A stretch of 64,000 bases of DNA from Sphingosinicella microcystinivorans (GCF_003634215.1 NZ_RBWX01000010.1:186001-250000); one strand, 5' to 3'; numbered from the stretch's first letter, positions 54,211 to 61,250 are shown. Notes: generated from the letters alone by a model not told the origin. Made by a program: numbers and translations.

Positions 54211-54700
54211 TATCAAAGCTCCCCTTCGGGAACGGTCTCAGTATCTCCGCAACCGTCCTCCGCTGCCTTAACCAGTCCTCCCAATCCTCCGGGCGCACCA
54301 CGGCCAACTGTCGGTCCTTATACGGTGCCACATCAGGACCCGCCTCAGTCGTCAGCGCGGCGAACGCCTCGGGCCATTCATCCGTCGCCGGGCGCCACAT
54401 GCCAGCGAAGCAAAAGAACGGCTCATCCGTCACCAGCCGGACGGAGTATCGCTTGCGGCGGGAGCCCATGCCCGCTTCCACCTCGAACTCCGACGCGATG
54501 ATGAGGCAGGGGTTCACGATGGTGCGCCCTTCGGAGCGCAGGAGACTTATGGGGTCTCCGTAGGGCTCCCTCGGTGCCAGCCCCCATTTGCATCGACGTT
54601 GCCGCGCGGCCCCGTCCTCCCACACGACAATCTGCGCGCGCTTTCCGGGACCGTCCCTCCAGCGCTCCGAGGGTGCCCTTTTGTGTACCGCAGCGGTCAT
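54200..54700 (-). CDS. Degenerate SRAP-domain protein lacking Cys2 and catalytic His
   Basis: A 166-residue protein whose central and C-terminal parts match the SRAP fold: CKWGLAPREPYGDP, NPCLIIASEFEVEAG, FFCFAGMWRPATDEWP and VVRPEDWEDWL. It begins MTAAVHKR instead of Met-Cys, so the crosslinking Cys2 is absent. The HxRMP motif is replaced by YKDRQLAVV (His to Lys128). It probably binds DNA or a partner without covalent chemistry. It follows the zinc-ribbon gene by 12 bases and would share that gene's LexA-type box. Confidence 0.82.
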   Translation of the reverse strand: MTAAVHKRAPSERWRDGPGKRAQIVVWEDGAARQRRCKWGLAPREPYGDPISLLRSEGRTIVNPCLIIASEFEVEAGMGSRRKRYSVRLVTDEPFFCFAGMWRPATDEWPEAFAALTTEAGPDVAPYKDRQLAVVRPEDWEDWLRQRRTVAEILRPFPKGSFDIST

Positions 54701-54712
54701 TCGGCGCCCCCG

Positions 54713-55090
54713 TCAACGCCGCCGCCGTAGCTCCTTCTTCCATACCGTCTCGCTCGGCATCGGCAGGGTCTCATCGGTCGGCAGCTCACGGACAAGGTCC
54801 AGCGTCGGCCGCCGCGCCCCGCAGGACGTACAGCGGCACTTCTCGCGGACATCGGGGAGCCAGTCGGGACGGCCGCGCCTGTGGAAGTGATACCAGAGGG
54901 CGTGGGGGTCAAAGATGCGCTGATGGCGGCAGCGGGTGCAGGTGAGCTTGACGGTGTAGTGACGGACGGCCGCGTCGAACAGGTCGCGGATGGGGTTGGC
55001 GAGTTCGCGGCGTGACTGAGGGGAAGCTGAAGGGGGCACTGAGGGAGCCGTGGGGTTTCGGTGAGTCGGCGCATGAGCGGATGAGAACAT
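54713..55090 (-). CDS. Putative zinc-ribbon protein
   Basis: A 125-residue protein with two CxxC knuckles (LTCTRCRHQRIFDPHALWYH and CRCTSCGARRPTLDLV, about residues 51-54 and 85-90) around an aromatic/basic linker. Such proteins occur in prophages and islands of sphingomonads. The ATG at 55090 lies inside the LexA-type box, which would imply a leaderless message; a GTG at 55037-55039 is the alternative. It is co-directional with the degenerate SRAP gene. Confidence 0.65.
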   Translation of the reverse strand: MFSSAHAPTHRNPTAPSVPPSASPQSRRELANPIRDLFDAAVRHYTVKLTCTRCRHQRIFDPHALWYHFHRRGRPDWLPDVREKCRCTSCGARRPTLDLVRELPTDETLPMPSETVWKKELRRRR

Positions 55091-55099
55091 AAATGGAAC
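55085..55099. promoter_or_regulatory. LexA-type box (GAAC-N7-GAAC), second copy
   Basis: GAACATAAATGGAAC at the head of the zinc-ribbon/degenerate-SRAP operon and 66 bp before the divergent 55166 gene. Extended match to the box at 51987: GAGAACATAANNGGAACA in both. Confidence 0.65.
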
Positions 55100-55165
55100 A
55101 AATGGACAAGCCCGGCGCGCTGTTCGATGATCGTCCGGCAGGTAGGGGCGGGGACGATTCGGGGC

Positions 55166-56074
55166 ATGGTGACAGACGAAACACGCATCAAGTGGGTGCA
55201 GCGCATCGCCGATATTCTATCCGGCGCGATTGCGAAGTGGCCCGAACGGCCCGGCGACGCCAACGAACGGTATTATGAAGTCCGCGACGACATGAAGGCG
55301 GACGCGGTGTTGTGGGCGCTGCTCCCGCCATTCATCCGGGATGCCTCCCATATCGAAGGTGTCGTCGAACTGATCTCCAGTCCCGGCCTGAATGAAGCGC
55401 AAAGGCTGGCCTACCTTCAGGCGGCTTTGGAGAATACGGTTCAGGACATCCTCAAGAAGTCTAGGGAATGGGCGGGGGTTCATATTGAACCTGCGGTGCA
55501 CCGGCACTCCGGTTCAGAAATCACGGCGATTGCCGCTGAGGCGCTTAGCGCAGGCGTTCCCGAACTGGGCACGCCGGAGCTTGCTCAACTGAGGCCGCGC
55601 ATAATCGCATCGTCTTGGACCGGCAGACGCACACCCGCCGAGCAGGCGGAAGTCGCGCGCAGCCTTGTGCCCGATGCCCTAATCGCAATCGACGCATTTA
55701 TCGCCGAGAGGCGGGCTCAATCGCTTCACAACAATCCCCCGGAGCCGCTTCAAGACGAACAGGCGGCGGCCTTGAGGGCACTGCGGGATGCTCTAACGGA
55801 GCTGCTGGACGCGGTGGAGCGCGGAAAGTCTCTTGATAGCGCTATGGGGCGGCTGAGGGCGCGCCTTGGGGTTACTTTCAGTCTATCCGAGGAGAACCGA
55901 AAACTCCTTGTGGCTAACCGCGCCGTAATCGGCATCGGCTCAGCGCTTGGTTGGGGAACGCTGGGAATTTGCGCGGTCGTTCTGGGGATGCCCATAGAAG
56001 CCGCCGCAACTATGGCGGCAGGTGAAATGGGAATGTTCGGGCTCGCGCAGCGGTCGGGCAACAAGGCCGACTAA
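55166..56074 (+). CDS. Hypothetical protein with C-terminal hydrophobic segments
   Basis: A 302-residue protein, unrecognised. The first half is helical and soluble (IKWVQRIADILSGAIAKWPE). A middle part is charged (ALRALRDALTELLDAVERGK), and the C-terminus has a Gly/Ala-rich hydrophobic region (VIGIGSALGWGTLGICAVVL, about residues 255-275). An ATG at 55166 is chosen; the frame is open 13 codons upstream. It diverges from the zinc-ribbon gene and could respond to the same box. Confidence 0.6.
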   Translation: MVTDETRIKWVQRIADILSGAIAKWPERPGDANERYYEVRDDMKADAVLWALLPPFIRDASHIEGVVELISSPGLNEAQRLAYLQAALENTVQDILKKSREWAGVHIEPAVHRHSGSEITAIAAEALSAGVPELGTPELAQLRPRIIASSWTGRRTPAEQAEVARSLVPDALIAIDAFIAERRAQSLHNNPPEPLQDEQAAALRALRDALTELLDAVERGKSLDSAMGRLRARLGVTFSLSEENRKLLVANRAVIGIGSALGWGTLGICAVVLGMPIEAAATMAAGEMGMFGLAQRSGNKAD

Positions 56075-56136
56075 AACGAAAAAAGCAGGGGAGAGCGGAA
56101 GGAAAATTGGACTGACCCGGTCCCCCGCAGTCCTCC

Positions 56137-56694
56137 TCAACGGCCCCTTCGGTCTTCCCCAAGCGCCCTGTAGACGCTCGCGCGGCCGATCCCGAGTTCC
56201 TTGGCAATTTGGCTTGCACCCATGCCCCCGGCACTGAGGGCGCGGACCTTGGCGGGGTCGATGGCAGCCGGGCGGCCCTTATACACACCCGCTGCCTTGG
56301 CCTTGTCGATGCCCTCCCGCTGGCGTTCCCGCCGAATGTCGGCCTCGAACTCGGCGAAGCTGGCGAGAATGTTCAGCAACAGCTTGCCGTCGGAACGTGA
56401 GGTGTCGATTGAGCCCTGTTGCAGGCAACGGAAGGATGCGCCCTTGGCCGTGAGGGTGTCCACAATCTGCCGCAGGTCCGTGATGGACCGGGCGAGCCGG
56501 TCAAGGCGGGTGACGACGAGAGTATCCCCCTCGCGGGCATAGTCGAGGGCATCGGCGAGTGCCTGCCGCCCGTCCGTCGTGGTGCCGCTGCGCTTCTCGG
56601 CAAACAGCTTCTCGCACCCGGCAGCCGTTAGCGCCTCCGTCTGCACGTCAAGGCTTTGGCCGGTGGAACTTACGCGGGCGTATCCGATCAGCAT
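56137..56694 (-). CDS. Serine recombinase (resolvase/invertase family)
   Basis: A 185-residue small serine recombinase. The catalytic serine is in LIGYARVSSTGQSLDVQ (Ser9/Ser10), followed by GDTLVVTRLDRLARSITDL and LASFAEFEADIRRERQREGI. The C-terminal helix-turn-helix reads GMGASQIAKELGIGRASVYR. It fits resolvases of Tn3-like elements or phage invertases. A region with three GTCTCA half-sites lies directly upstream. It is the only recombinase in the window. Confidence 0.93.
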   Translation of the reverse strand: MLIGYARVSSTGQSLDVQTEALTAAGCEKLFAEKRSGTTTDGRQALADALDYAREGDTLVVTRLDRLARSITDLRQIVDTLTAKGASFRCLQQGSIDTSRSDGKLLLNILASFAEFEADIRRERQREGIDKAKAAGVYKGRPAAIDPAKVRALSAGGMGASQIAKELGIGRASVYRALGEDRRGR

Positions 56695-56705
56695 GGCATT
56701 TATCC

Positions 56706-56771
56706 GTCTCAGTAGGGTCTAGACCTTTACGCATAGCTGTCTCAGAAATTCGAAGTCAACCCTATTGAGAC
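56706..56771. promoter_or_regulatory. Res-like region: three GTCTCA half-sites upstream of the resolvase
   Basis: GTCTCAGTAGGGT (56706-56718) and its inverted copy ACCCTATTGAGAC (56759-56771) match at 12 of 13 bases. A third GTCTCAG lies at 56739-56745. The block begins 12 bases before the recombinase start, as expected for a resolvase binding region that also autoregulates. Confidence 0.65.
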
Positions 56772-56908
56772 AAAATTGCAGGGGCGCCGAGACGCCTCGC
56801 TAGGGTTTACCCAAATGGAACACGCCCCGCAGGGCACACCACCGGCGCGCTTTCGGCGAAGGAAGGGGACCGAAAGAGAACCGATGGTGTGTTCGGGTGG
56901 CCCGGCCG

Positions 56909-57124
56909 CTAGGCGACGGCAGGGCGAGCGAAGAACGCCGCTGTGCGTGCGACCGATGCCGCGACTGTGGCGGCGTGCGAATTGTCATCTCCCGCCTCCG
57001 CAAGCGGCGATAGCCATGCCGGGCGGGTGCGCCGCGTGACACGGTCGAAGAACGCCGCATTGCGCTGCGCTACGTCGCGAACACTGGCGAGAAGCGGGTC
57101 GGCCTGAGAAAGCTGGAATGTCAT
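56909..57124 (-). CDS. Small hypothetical protein
   Basis: A 71-residue, Ala-rich helical protein (MTFQLSQADPLLASVRDVAQ, ending ARTAAFFARPAVA) with no known domain. GAGGG lies 8 bases before the ATG. The segment AAFFDRV and the later AAFFARP look like an internal repeat of about 46 residues. Coding status is uncertain; the opposite-strand frame over the same DNA has low-complexity sequence and no good start. Confidence 0.4.
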   Translation of the reverse strand: MTFQLSQADPLLASVRDVAQRNAAFFDRVTRRTRPAWLSPLAEAGDDNSHAATVAASVARTAAFFARPAVA

Positions 57125-57433
57125 GGGGTCTGCCCTCGATTAGCGTTGAGGGCACACCACATAACACGATCTAAGCCGTTGTAAACAAAGAAATACTTCG
57201 TTTAATCGAACTATGCCCCCTTCAACATACGCCACCCCCCTGCCGCCATAGCGCTCCGCCGGAAACCTCGGTCAAGAGGATGAACCCCGAGGTTCACCGG
57301 CGGAGCGCCAGAGGGCACCCCTACGGGGGGAACGGCGCTGACGGTTCAGCGTATATGCACCCACGGAATTTTTCGCCGAAACCATTGGCCCCTCCGTATT
57401 GCTTCGGCTGGTCTCCCGTGAAACTGTGCGGCC
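57125..57433. other. Intergenic region without a gene; contains palindromes
   Basis: No convincing coding frame. It holds an AT-rich inverted repeat AAACAAAG-N5-CTTCGTTT (57183-57203, 7 of 8 pairs), a long GC-rich hairpin (57251-57308), and one copy of a motif repeated at 57872 (57378-57419). Confidence 0.6.
57251..57308. repeat. Long inverted repeat (20-bp stem)
   Basis: Outer arms GCGCTCCGCCGG (57251-57262) and their complement (57297-57308) pair over 12 bp. Inner arms AACCTCGG (57264-57271) and CCGAGGTT (57287-57294) pair over 8 bp, separated by a 1-versus-2 base bulge. The loop is 15 bases. There is no T run on either side, so a simple intrinsic terminator is unlikely. Confidence 0.8.
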
Positions 57434-57862
57434 ATGATACGGGGCAGGCAGAAGCGATCCTTGCGGTTCACACTTATCTGCGTGGCGGGCGCCCTTGTGC
57501 TGGTGCATGTGGCCTATGGGGCGAGCAGGATGTTGGCCCCGAAGCCGGAGCCGCTTCCGTACATTGCCCTGTTTGAGGCTCCGGTCATACAGGAGCGCTG
57601 GAGTCATGATTTCGGACCCAGTACCGTCGTTGTTCCTCGCTCCGAAGCCCATCTGATAATGGCGACGTTGCGCTGCGGAGCTACCCGGGGCGTGTATCTT
57701 GTAGAACCGACCCATATTCCCACTCATATGCTGCTACCGCAGGACGACGGAATCGGCCGTGTTGTCGATTGCCTACGCGGTGATCCGGTGATCCAAATAG
57801 AGCTGAGGGTGGGCGAGTGGGATGACTATGTGGGCACGCTCATGCCCCTGCGCTTGCGATAA
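57434..57862 (+). CDS. Hypothetical membrane-anchored protein
   Basis: A 142-residue protein with a basic N-terminus and one membrane helix (LRFTLICVAGALVLVHVAYG, residues 10-29), then an exported domain with two cysteines (LRCGATRG and VDCLRGD), likely a disulfide pair. It is unrecognised. It is the only plus-strand gene between the resolvase and the phage module and is flanked by a pair of similar 40-bp motifs. Confidence 0.6.
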   Translation: MIRGRQKRSLRFTLICVAGALVLVHVAYGASRMLAPKPEPLPYIALFEAPVIQERWSHDFGPSTVVVPRSEAHLIMATLRCGATRGVYLVEPTHIPTHMLLPQDDGIGRVVDCLRGDPVIQIELRVGEWDDYVGTLMPLRLR

Positions 57863-57922
57863 CTCCCGGCAGAAACCATCGGACCCCCTCAGGTCCGCTT
57901 TCGGCTCTACTCCCGGCCCGCC

Positions 57923-58120
57923 TTAGTCTGGCAGCGGCTCGTGGTACGTCACGGCTGACAGCGACTTGCCCGGAATGGGATTGTGCGTCGTGGTGCGCGG
58001 TGCGTTGGGCGCTGCGAGTTCATCCGGCGTGACCGGCTCCAGCGCCGCGATGTTCGTTCGGAACGTGGTCGTGCCGAGCGTCTCGGTGCGGTAAACGGGT
58101 GTGGGTTCTTGGGTAAGCAT
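57923..58120 (-). CDS. Small hypothetical protein at the end of the phage module
   Basis: A 65-residue protein (MLTQEPTPVYRTETLGTTTF) without a recognised domain, rich in Thr and Pro. AAGGAAAA precedes the ATG, and it follows the Cys-rich gene by 10 bases, so it belongs to the same transcript. Confidence 0.55.
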   Translation of the reverse strand: MLTQEPTPVYRTETLGTTTFRTNIAALEPVTPDELAAPNAPRTTTHNPIPGKSLSAVTYHEPLPD

Positions 58121-58130
58121 CGGTTTTCCT

Positions 58131-58361
58131 TCAGTCAGCCTGCAACGCCCCGCCGTGTCCCTCAGTGCCCCCTCGGAGCTTCTGAAGGTCCGCCGAGGTC
58201 AGCTTTCGCTTGGGCGGGAACGGCCGGAAGTCGAACAGCGGGCAGTTGCCGCTTTCGCAGCCGGCGACCTGCTGTCGCCATGTCCCGGCAGCGCCGGGGT
58301 CGTAAATACAATCCCGGCATTTGGCGCTGATCGCCTCGCTACGGGTGGTGGGGTTAGGCAT
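58131..58361 (-). CDS. Phage-type Cys-rich small protein
   Basis: A 76-residue protein with the pattern KCRDCIYDPGAAGTWRQQV followed by AGCESGNCPLFDFRP, a four-cysteine zinc site seen in small phage proteins. AAGGAAACGA is placed before the ATG. A CACCGGGAA motif shared with two other phage-gene upstream regions lies 16 bases further upstream. Confidence 0.7.
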   Translation of the reverse strand: MPNPTTRSEAISAKCRDCIYDPGAAGTWRQQVAGCESGNCPLFDFRPFPPKRKLTSADLQKLRGGTEGHGGALQAD

Positions 58362-58503
58362 TCGTTTCCTTGGTCTATTTCACCGGGAAAACCCTGTCAG
58401 AATGGACCGCCAGACACCGAAAGGGGCCTCGGGGGTATGGAAGTACCGGGGAGGTGGCCGAGAGGTGTTTTTTGGCTTTTCTGAAGGGGTTTTCGGGGTG
58501 GCC

Positions 58504-58767
58504 TCAGGCAGCCGCCAAGCGGGGCGGCGGCTCGACGCCGAGGGCGCGGAGCCGAGCATCGACTTCGGCAATGTGGCGCTCACGTTCGGCAAGCCGCTCG
58601 GGCGTCCAGAATTGCAGGTGCCACCTTTGGGCGTGGCGCTGGCCGTCGCAAACACGGCAGATATACATCTTGCCCAAGGGGCGCGAACGGTCGCCCGCAA
58701 AGGCGTCTAGCGGCTTCTCGACTTTGCAGCGGGTGCAACGGCGGGTCGTCGGGGTGGCTTTGGTCAT
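58504..58767 (-). CDS. Small zinc-finger phage protein
   Basis: An 87-residue protein with a four-cysteine knuckle (RCTRCKVEKPLDAF and MYICRVCDG) like that in phage HNH-associated proteins, but no HNH catalytic residues. AAAGG precedes the ATG at 58765-58767; the longer frame upstream overlaps the gp14-like gene and is rejected. It follows that gene by 28 bases. Confidence 0.7.
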   Translation of the reverse strand: MTKATPTTRRCTRCKVEKPLDAFAGDRSRPLGKMYICRVCDGQRHAQRWHLQFWTPERLAERERHIAEVDARLRALGVEPPPRLAAA

Positions 58768-58795
58768 GGCTACCTTTCGGGAATTGGCGGGCGGG

Positions 58796-59281
58796 CTAGG
58801 CCCGGTCGATGTATTTCCGTGAGAGCTTCTTGCCGCTCGGCGATCCGATGTACGCCTCGGCTGCGGAGCCCGCGATTGTGAGCCCGGCGCCAAGCGCCGT
58901 GGGCTTCTGGACGTGAGACAACATGCTCTCGGCTTCCGCGTTCGTGGCGCGGTTGCGGCTCTCGTAGTTCGCAAGCGTCCGATCCCCCGCAAGCTCTTGC
59001 TGCATGGCGCTGTCCATCAGCATCGCCTCCACCGAACCGGATGTCAGGGACAGCCCGGCCTCGCCTGCGGCGGTGCGGATGCGGGCGGCCTCGCGGCGGG
59101 CCTCGCGCGAGCGGTCGAACAGCTCGGCGGATGCGGCGCGGCGGTTTTCCTCCAGCATGACTTCACGCTGATTGAGGATTGCCTTGGTCTGCGCCTTAGC
59201 GGCCTTGGCCTGCGAGACGACTTGCGCGGTGGAGGTCGCCACGGCCAGCGCCGTGACGCCGATTGATACCGGGTCACACAT
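58796..59281 (-). CDS. T7 gp14-like internal virion (core) protein
   Basis: A 161-residue protein starting MCDPVSIGVTALAVATSTAQ. It shows the gp14 layout of podoviruses: N-terminal Met-Cys and hydrophobic helix, then a long Ala/Glu/Arg helical region (AELFDRSREARREAARIRTA, residues 51-70), then a C-terminal Gly/Ala helix (GAGLTIAGSAAEAYIG). In T7, gp14 forms the channel in the outer membrane on infection. It overlaps the upstream gp13-like gene by 8 bp. Confidence 0.8.
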   Translation of the reverse strand: MCDPVSIGVTALAVATSTAQVVSQAKAAKAQTKAILNQREVMLEENRRAASAELFDRSREARREAARIRTAAGEAGLSLTSGSVEAMLMDSAMQQELAGDRTLANYESRNRATNAEAESMLSHVQKPTALGAGLTIAGSAAEAYIGSPSGKKLSRKYIDRA

Positions 59282-59789
59282 GGCCGGGTTTCCTTGTTCG
59301 AGCGTAGATATGGAAGGGCCTGCGCTCCACGCCGTGCGTGCGGTTCTCCGCGAGGCAGTCGAAGCCGCCCCAGCGCAGCCAGCGGAGCGACAGGGCGTTC
59401 CGGGCGTCCACGTAGTTCCAGAGGGTGAGGTAGGCCCGGTTGAGGTCGTCGAGGCGGGGGCGGGTCTGCCGCGCGATGGCGGCGGCGTTCCGCTTTATGC
59501 CTTCGGTCCCGAGCATCCAGACAATCCCGATGCCGGGGACGGGATGCGGGACCGCGCCAAAGATGGCGACGGGTTCCCCCGAGGAGTCGAGGACCGCATA
59601 GGCGTGCGACGACATGCGGAACGAGAGGTGCAGACAGTCGCGGGGGGCGATGCCCGAGGAGGCTTTCACCTCGGCGGCGTCGGAGCCCCGCAGGTTGTCG
59701 GCGAGGTGGTCAAGCCACCCCGCGACTTTGCCCGGATCGACGTGGCGGAGGTCCACCACGTCAATTCCGCTGACGGTCTCAATCGCCAT
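59274..59789 (-). CDS. T7 gp13-like / GNAT-fold phage protein (copy 1)
   Basis: A 171-residue protein starting at 59789 (MAIETVSGIDVVDLRHV); longer frames overlap the next gene. The C-terminal core LTLWNYVDARNALSLRWLRW-GGF resembles the LWNYV..N..HIRFLK.IG segment of T7 gp13 and the GNAT fold. A hydrophobic strand (AYAVLDSSGEPVAIFGAVPH) precedes it. In T7, gp13 is needed for virion maturation. It is a tandem paralogue of the next gene. Confidence 0.72.
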   Translation of the reverse strand: MAIETVSGIDVVDLRHVDPGKVAGWLDHLADNLRGSDAAEVKASSGIAPRDCLHLSFRMSSHAYAVLDSSGEPVAIFGAVPHPVPGIGIVWMLGTEGIKRNAAAIARQTRPRLDDLNRAYLTLWNYVDARNALSLRWLRWGGFDCLAENRTHGVERRPFHIYARTRKPGHV

Positions 59790-60270
59790 CGGGCTCGGAG
59801 AGCCGGGCATAGAGCTGCACGCAGGTGCCGGGCGCGCTCGGGATGACCGCGCGGCGGGTGAAGCCCGCAGCCTTGAAGAAACGCACAGTGGCCGGGTTGC
59901 GCCGGTCAAAGACGTTGCCGAGGAAGCCGTAGTGCGTTCGAAGCAGGTCGCCAAAGATGCGGCCCGCTTCGGCGGCGATGCCGTCGGCGTTCCGTGCAAA
60001 CCACTTCGCACCGACAAGCCACACCTTGCCCGCAAGTGGCTGGTCGCCCGGAAGGACGCCAAACACGGCAACGGGCCTCCCAGCGACGAACGCCACATAG
60101 GTGAACAGCGAGGACCGGAAGGTCTCCCCAAGCACGGCCGGAACGGCGGGACTGATCGAAGCCAGCCCGCGCTGATCGGCAGCGCAAAGGTTGTCAGCGA
60201 TTTGGGCAAGCCAGGAATTGACTTCGGCGGGCTCGCAATCGAGCACGTCTCGGATTGTGATGTCTGCCAC
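59779..60270 (-). CDS. T7 gp13-like / GNAT-fold phage protein (copy 2)
   Basis: A 163-residue protein with a GTG start. It has the same layout as copy 1: NSWLAQIADNLCAADQRGLA, YVAFVAGRPVAVFGVLPG, and the core GFLGNVFDRRNPATVRFFKA-AGF followed by TCVQLYARL. Similarity between the copies is low but spans the whole length. It follows the 59-residue gene by 2 bases and overlaps copy 1 by 11 bp. Confidence 0.72.
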   Translation of the reverse strand: MADITIRDVLDCEPAEVNSWLAQIADNLCAADQRGLASISPAVPAVLGETFRSSLFTYVAFVAGRPVAVFGVLPGDQPLAGKVWLVGAKWFARNADGIAAEAGRIFGDLLRTHYGFLGNVFDRRNPATVRFFKAAGFTRRAVIPSAPGTCVQLYARLSEPDGD

Positions 60271-60272
60271 GG

Positions 60273-60452
60273 CTATTCCTTCTCGTCGGTGACGATGTCG
60301 ATGGGGCCGCCCATGCTGACCACGGTCATGCCGGTGGGCGTGGTGGTCTCGTGGGCGCGGCTGCGCTCGGCGTAGGACGGGCTATTCGGGTTGTACGGGT
60401 CGGCGGATGGCCGCTTGGGATAGCTGCGATACCACTGGGGCTGGCGGCGCAT
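60273..60452 (-). CDS. Small 59-residue phage protein
   Basis: The reading frame runs from ATG at 60450-60452 to TAG at 60273-60275. The protein starts MRRQPQWYRSYPKRPSADPY and ends IDIVTDEKE. GCAGGTC precedes the start. It fits the gap between the 256-residue gene and copy 2 with 2 bases on each side, which supports coding. No domain is recognised. Confidence 0.65.
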   Translation of the reverse strand: MRRQPQWYRSYPKRPSADPYNPNSPSYAERSRAHETTTPTGMTVVSMGGPIDIVTDEKE

Positions 60453-60454
60453 GA

Positions 60455-61225
60455 TTAGACCTGCACCCGCTTCTTCGCGGCCAAGGCCTTGGCCATCCGC
60501 TCAACCTCTTCCTCGCGCACCATCGCATCGGCGCGGGCACCAGCTTCGCGCCGCATGTCGATGCGGTCGGCGGCTGCTTTCCGCTCGGCGACCGCCGCGT
60601 CGAGGGCGCGCTGTAGACGGCTTTCGCCTTCGGTTCCCGTGAGTGCCGCGAGGTGTTCGCCAAGGCGGAGGAGTTTCGCCTCCCACTGTCGGCGTTGCTC
60701 GCCTTCCAGCTTGAACACCGGCACGGCTTTCGGCTTGCCCGTGACGGGATCGTACTCGGTGCGATGGGAGCTGATGGCTTGAAGCTCCGCCTCCACCTTG
60801 TCCATCTGGAGTTCAATCTCGTACTTGTCGCGAGCGAGCTGGAACACCTCGATCTGATACGGGTTCGCGCCCGGACCCGGTCCCGCCATCAGGCGTGCGT
60901 TGACGGCGCGCTTGGTCATCATCTCGGCGATGGCGCGCTGTTCGGCCTTCTCCCCGCCGCCGAACTCCTTGGCGCGGGCTAAGATCGCTTCACGGTCGGT
61001 CGGCGAGAATGTGCTGAGCGGCGGGTTGGCAAGGATTGCGGCGGTGCTGTCGTTCACGGTCGCATCCCAGCCGAAGGACTGCGTCTTGCCGTTGTTGTCC
61101 TTCTCTTCCCAGCCGAACGAGTTGGTGTCGCTGATGATGTCGAAATTCTGGATTTCGGCGCGCAGGGCTGCGTCGGCAGCACCTTCCGCCGCCGATGGCG
61201 CCGTGGCCGTCGTCGTGTCAGTCAT
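60455..61225 (-). CDS. Hypothetical phage protein, helical
   Basis: A 256-residue protein starting at 61225 (MTDTTTATAPSAAEGAAD) with AGAGGAAA upstream; a start 16 codons earlier is not supported. It has a pair of FGW motifs (NSFGWEEKDNNGKTQSFGWD), a middle region, and long charged helices toward the end (AVAERKAAADRIDMRREAGA). Its place beside virion proteins suggests a structural or scaffold-like role, but nothing in the sequence proves it. Confidence 0.6.
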   Translation of the reverse strand: MTDTTTATAPSAAEGAADAALRAEIQNFDIISDTNSFGWEEKDNNGKTQSFGWDATVNDSTAAILANPPLSTFSPTDREAILARAKEFGGGEKAEQRAIAEMMTKRAVNARLMAGPGPGANPYQIEVFQLARDKYEIELQMDKVEAELQAISSHRTEYDPVTGKPKAVPVFKLEGEQRRQWEAKLLRLGEHLAALTGTEGESRLQRALDAAVAERKAAADRIDMRREAGARADAMVREEEVERMAKALAAKKRVQV

Positions 61226-61250
61226 TGGGCATTTCCTCTTGATGAGCGCT

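Noticed and set aside
56776-57039. An 87-residue plus-strand frame between the resolvase and the hairpin
   Set aside because: It has no RBS and shows Arg/Pro-rich shadow-type composition; the minus-strand frame at 56909-57124 is the better candidate.
59274-60209. A 311-residue version of the gp13-like copy 1
   Set aside because: The extra N-terminal 140 residues are the antisense-frame overlap with copy 2 and have no homology; the start at 59789 fits.
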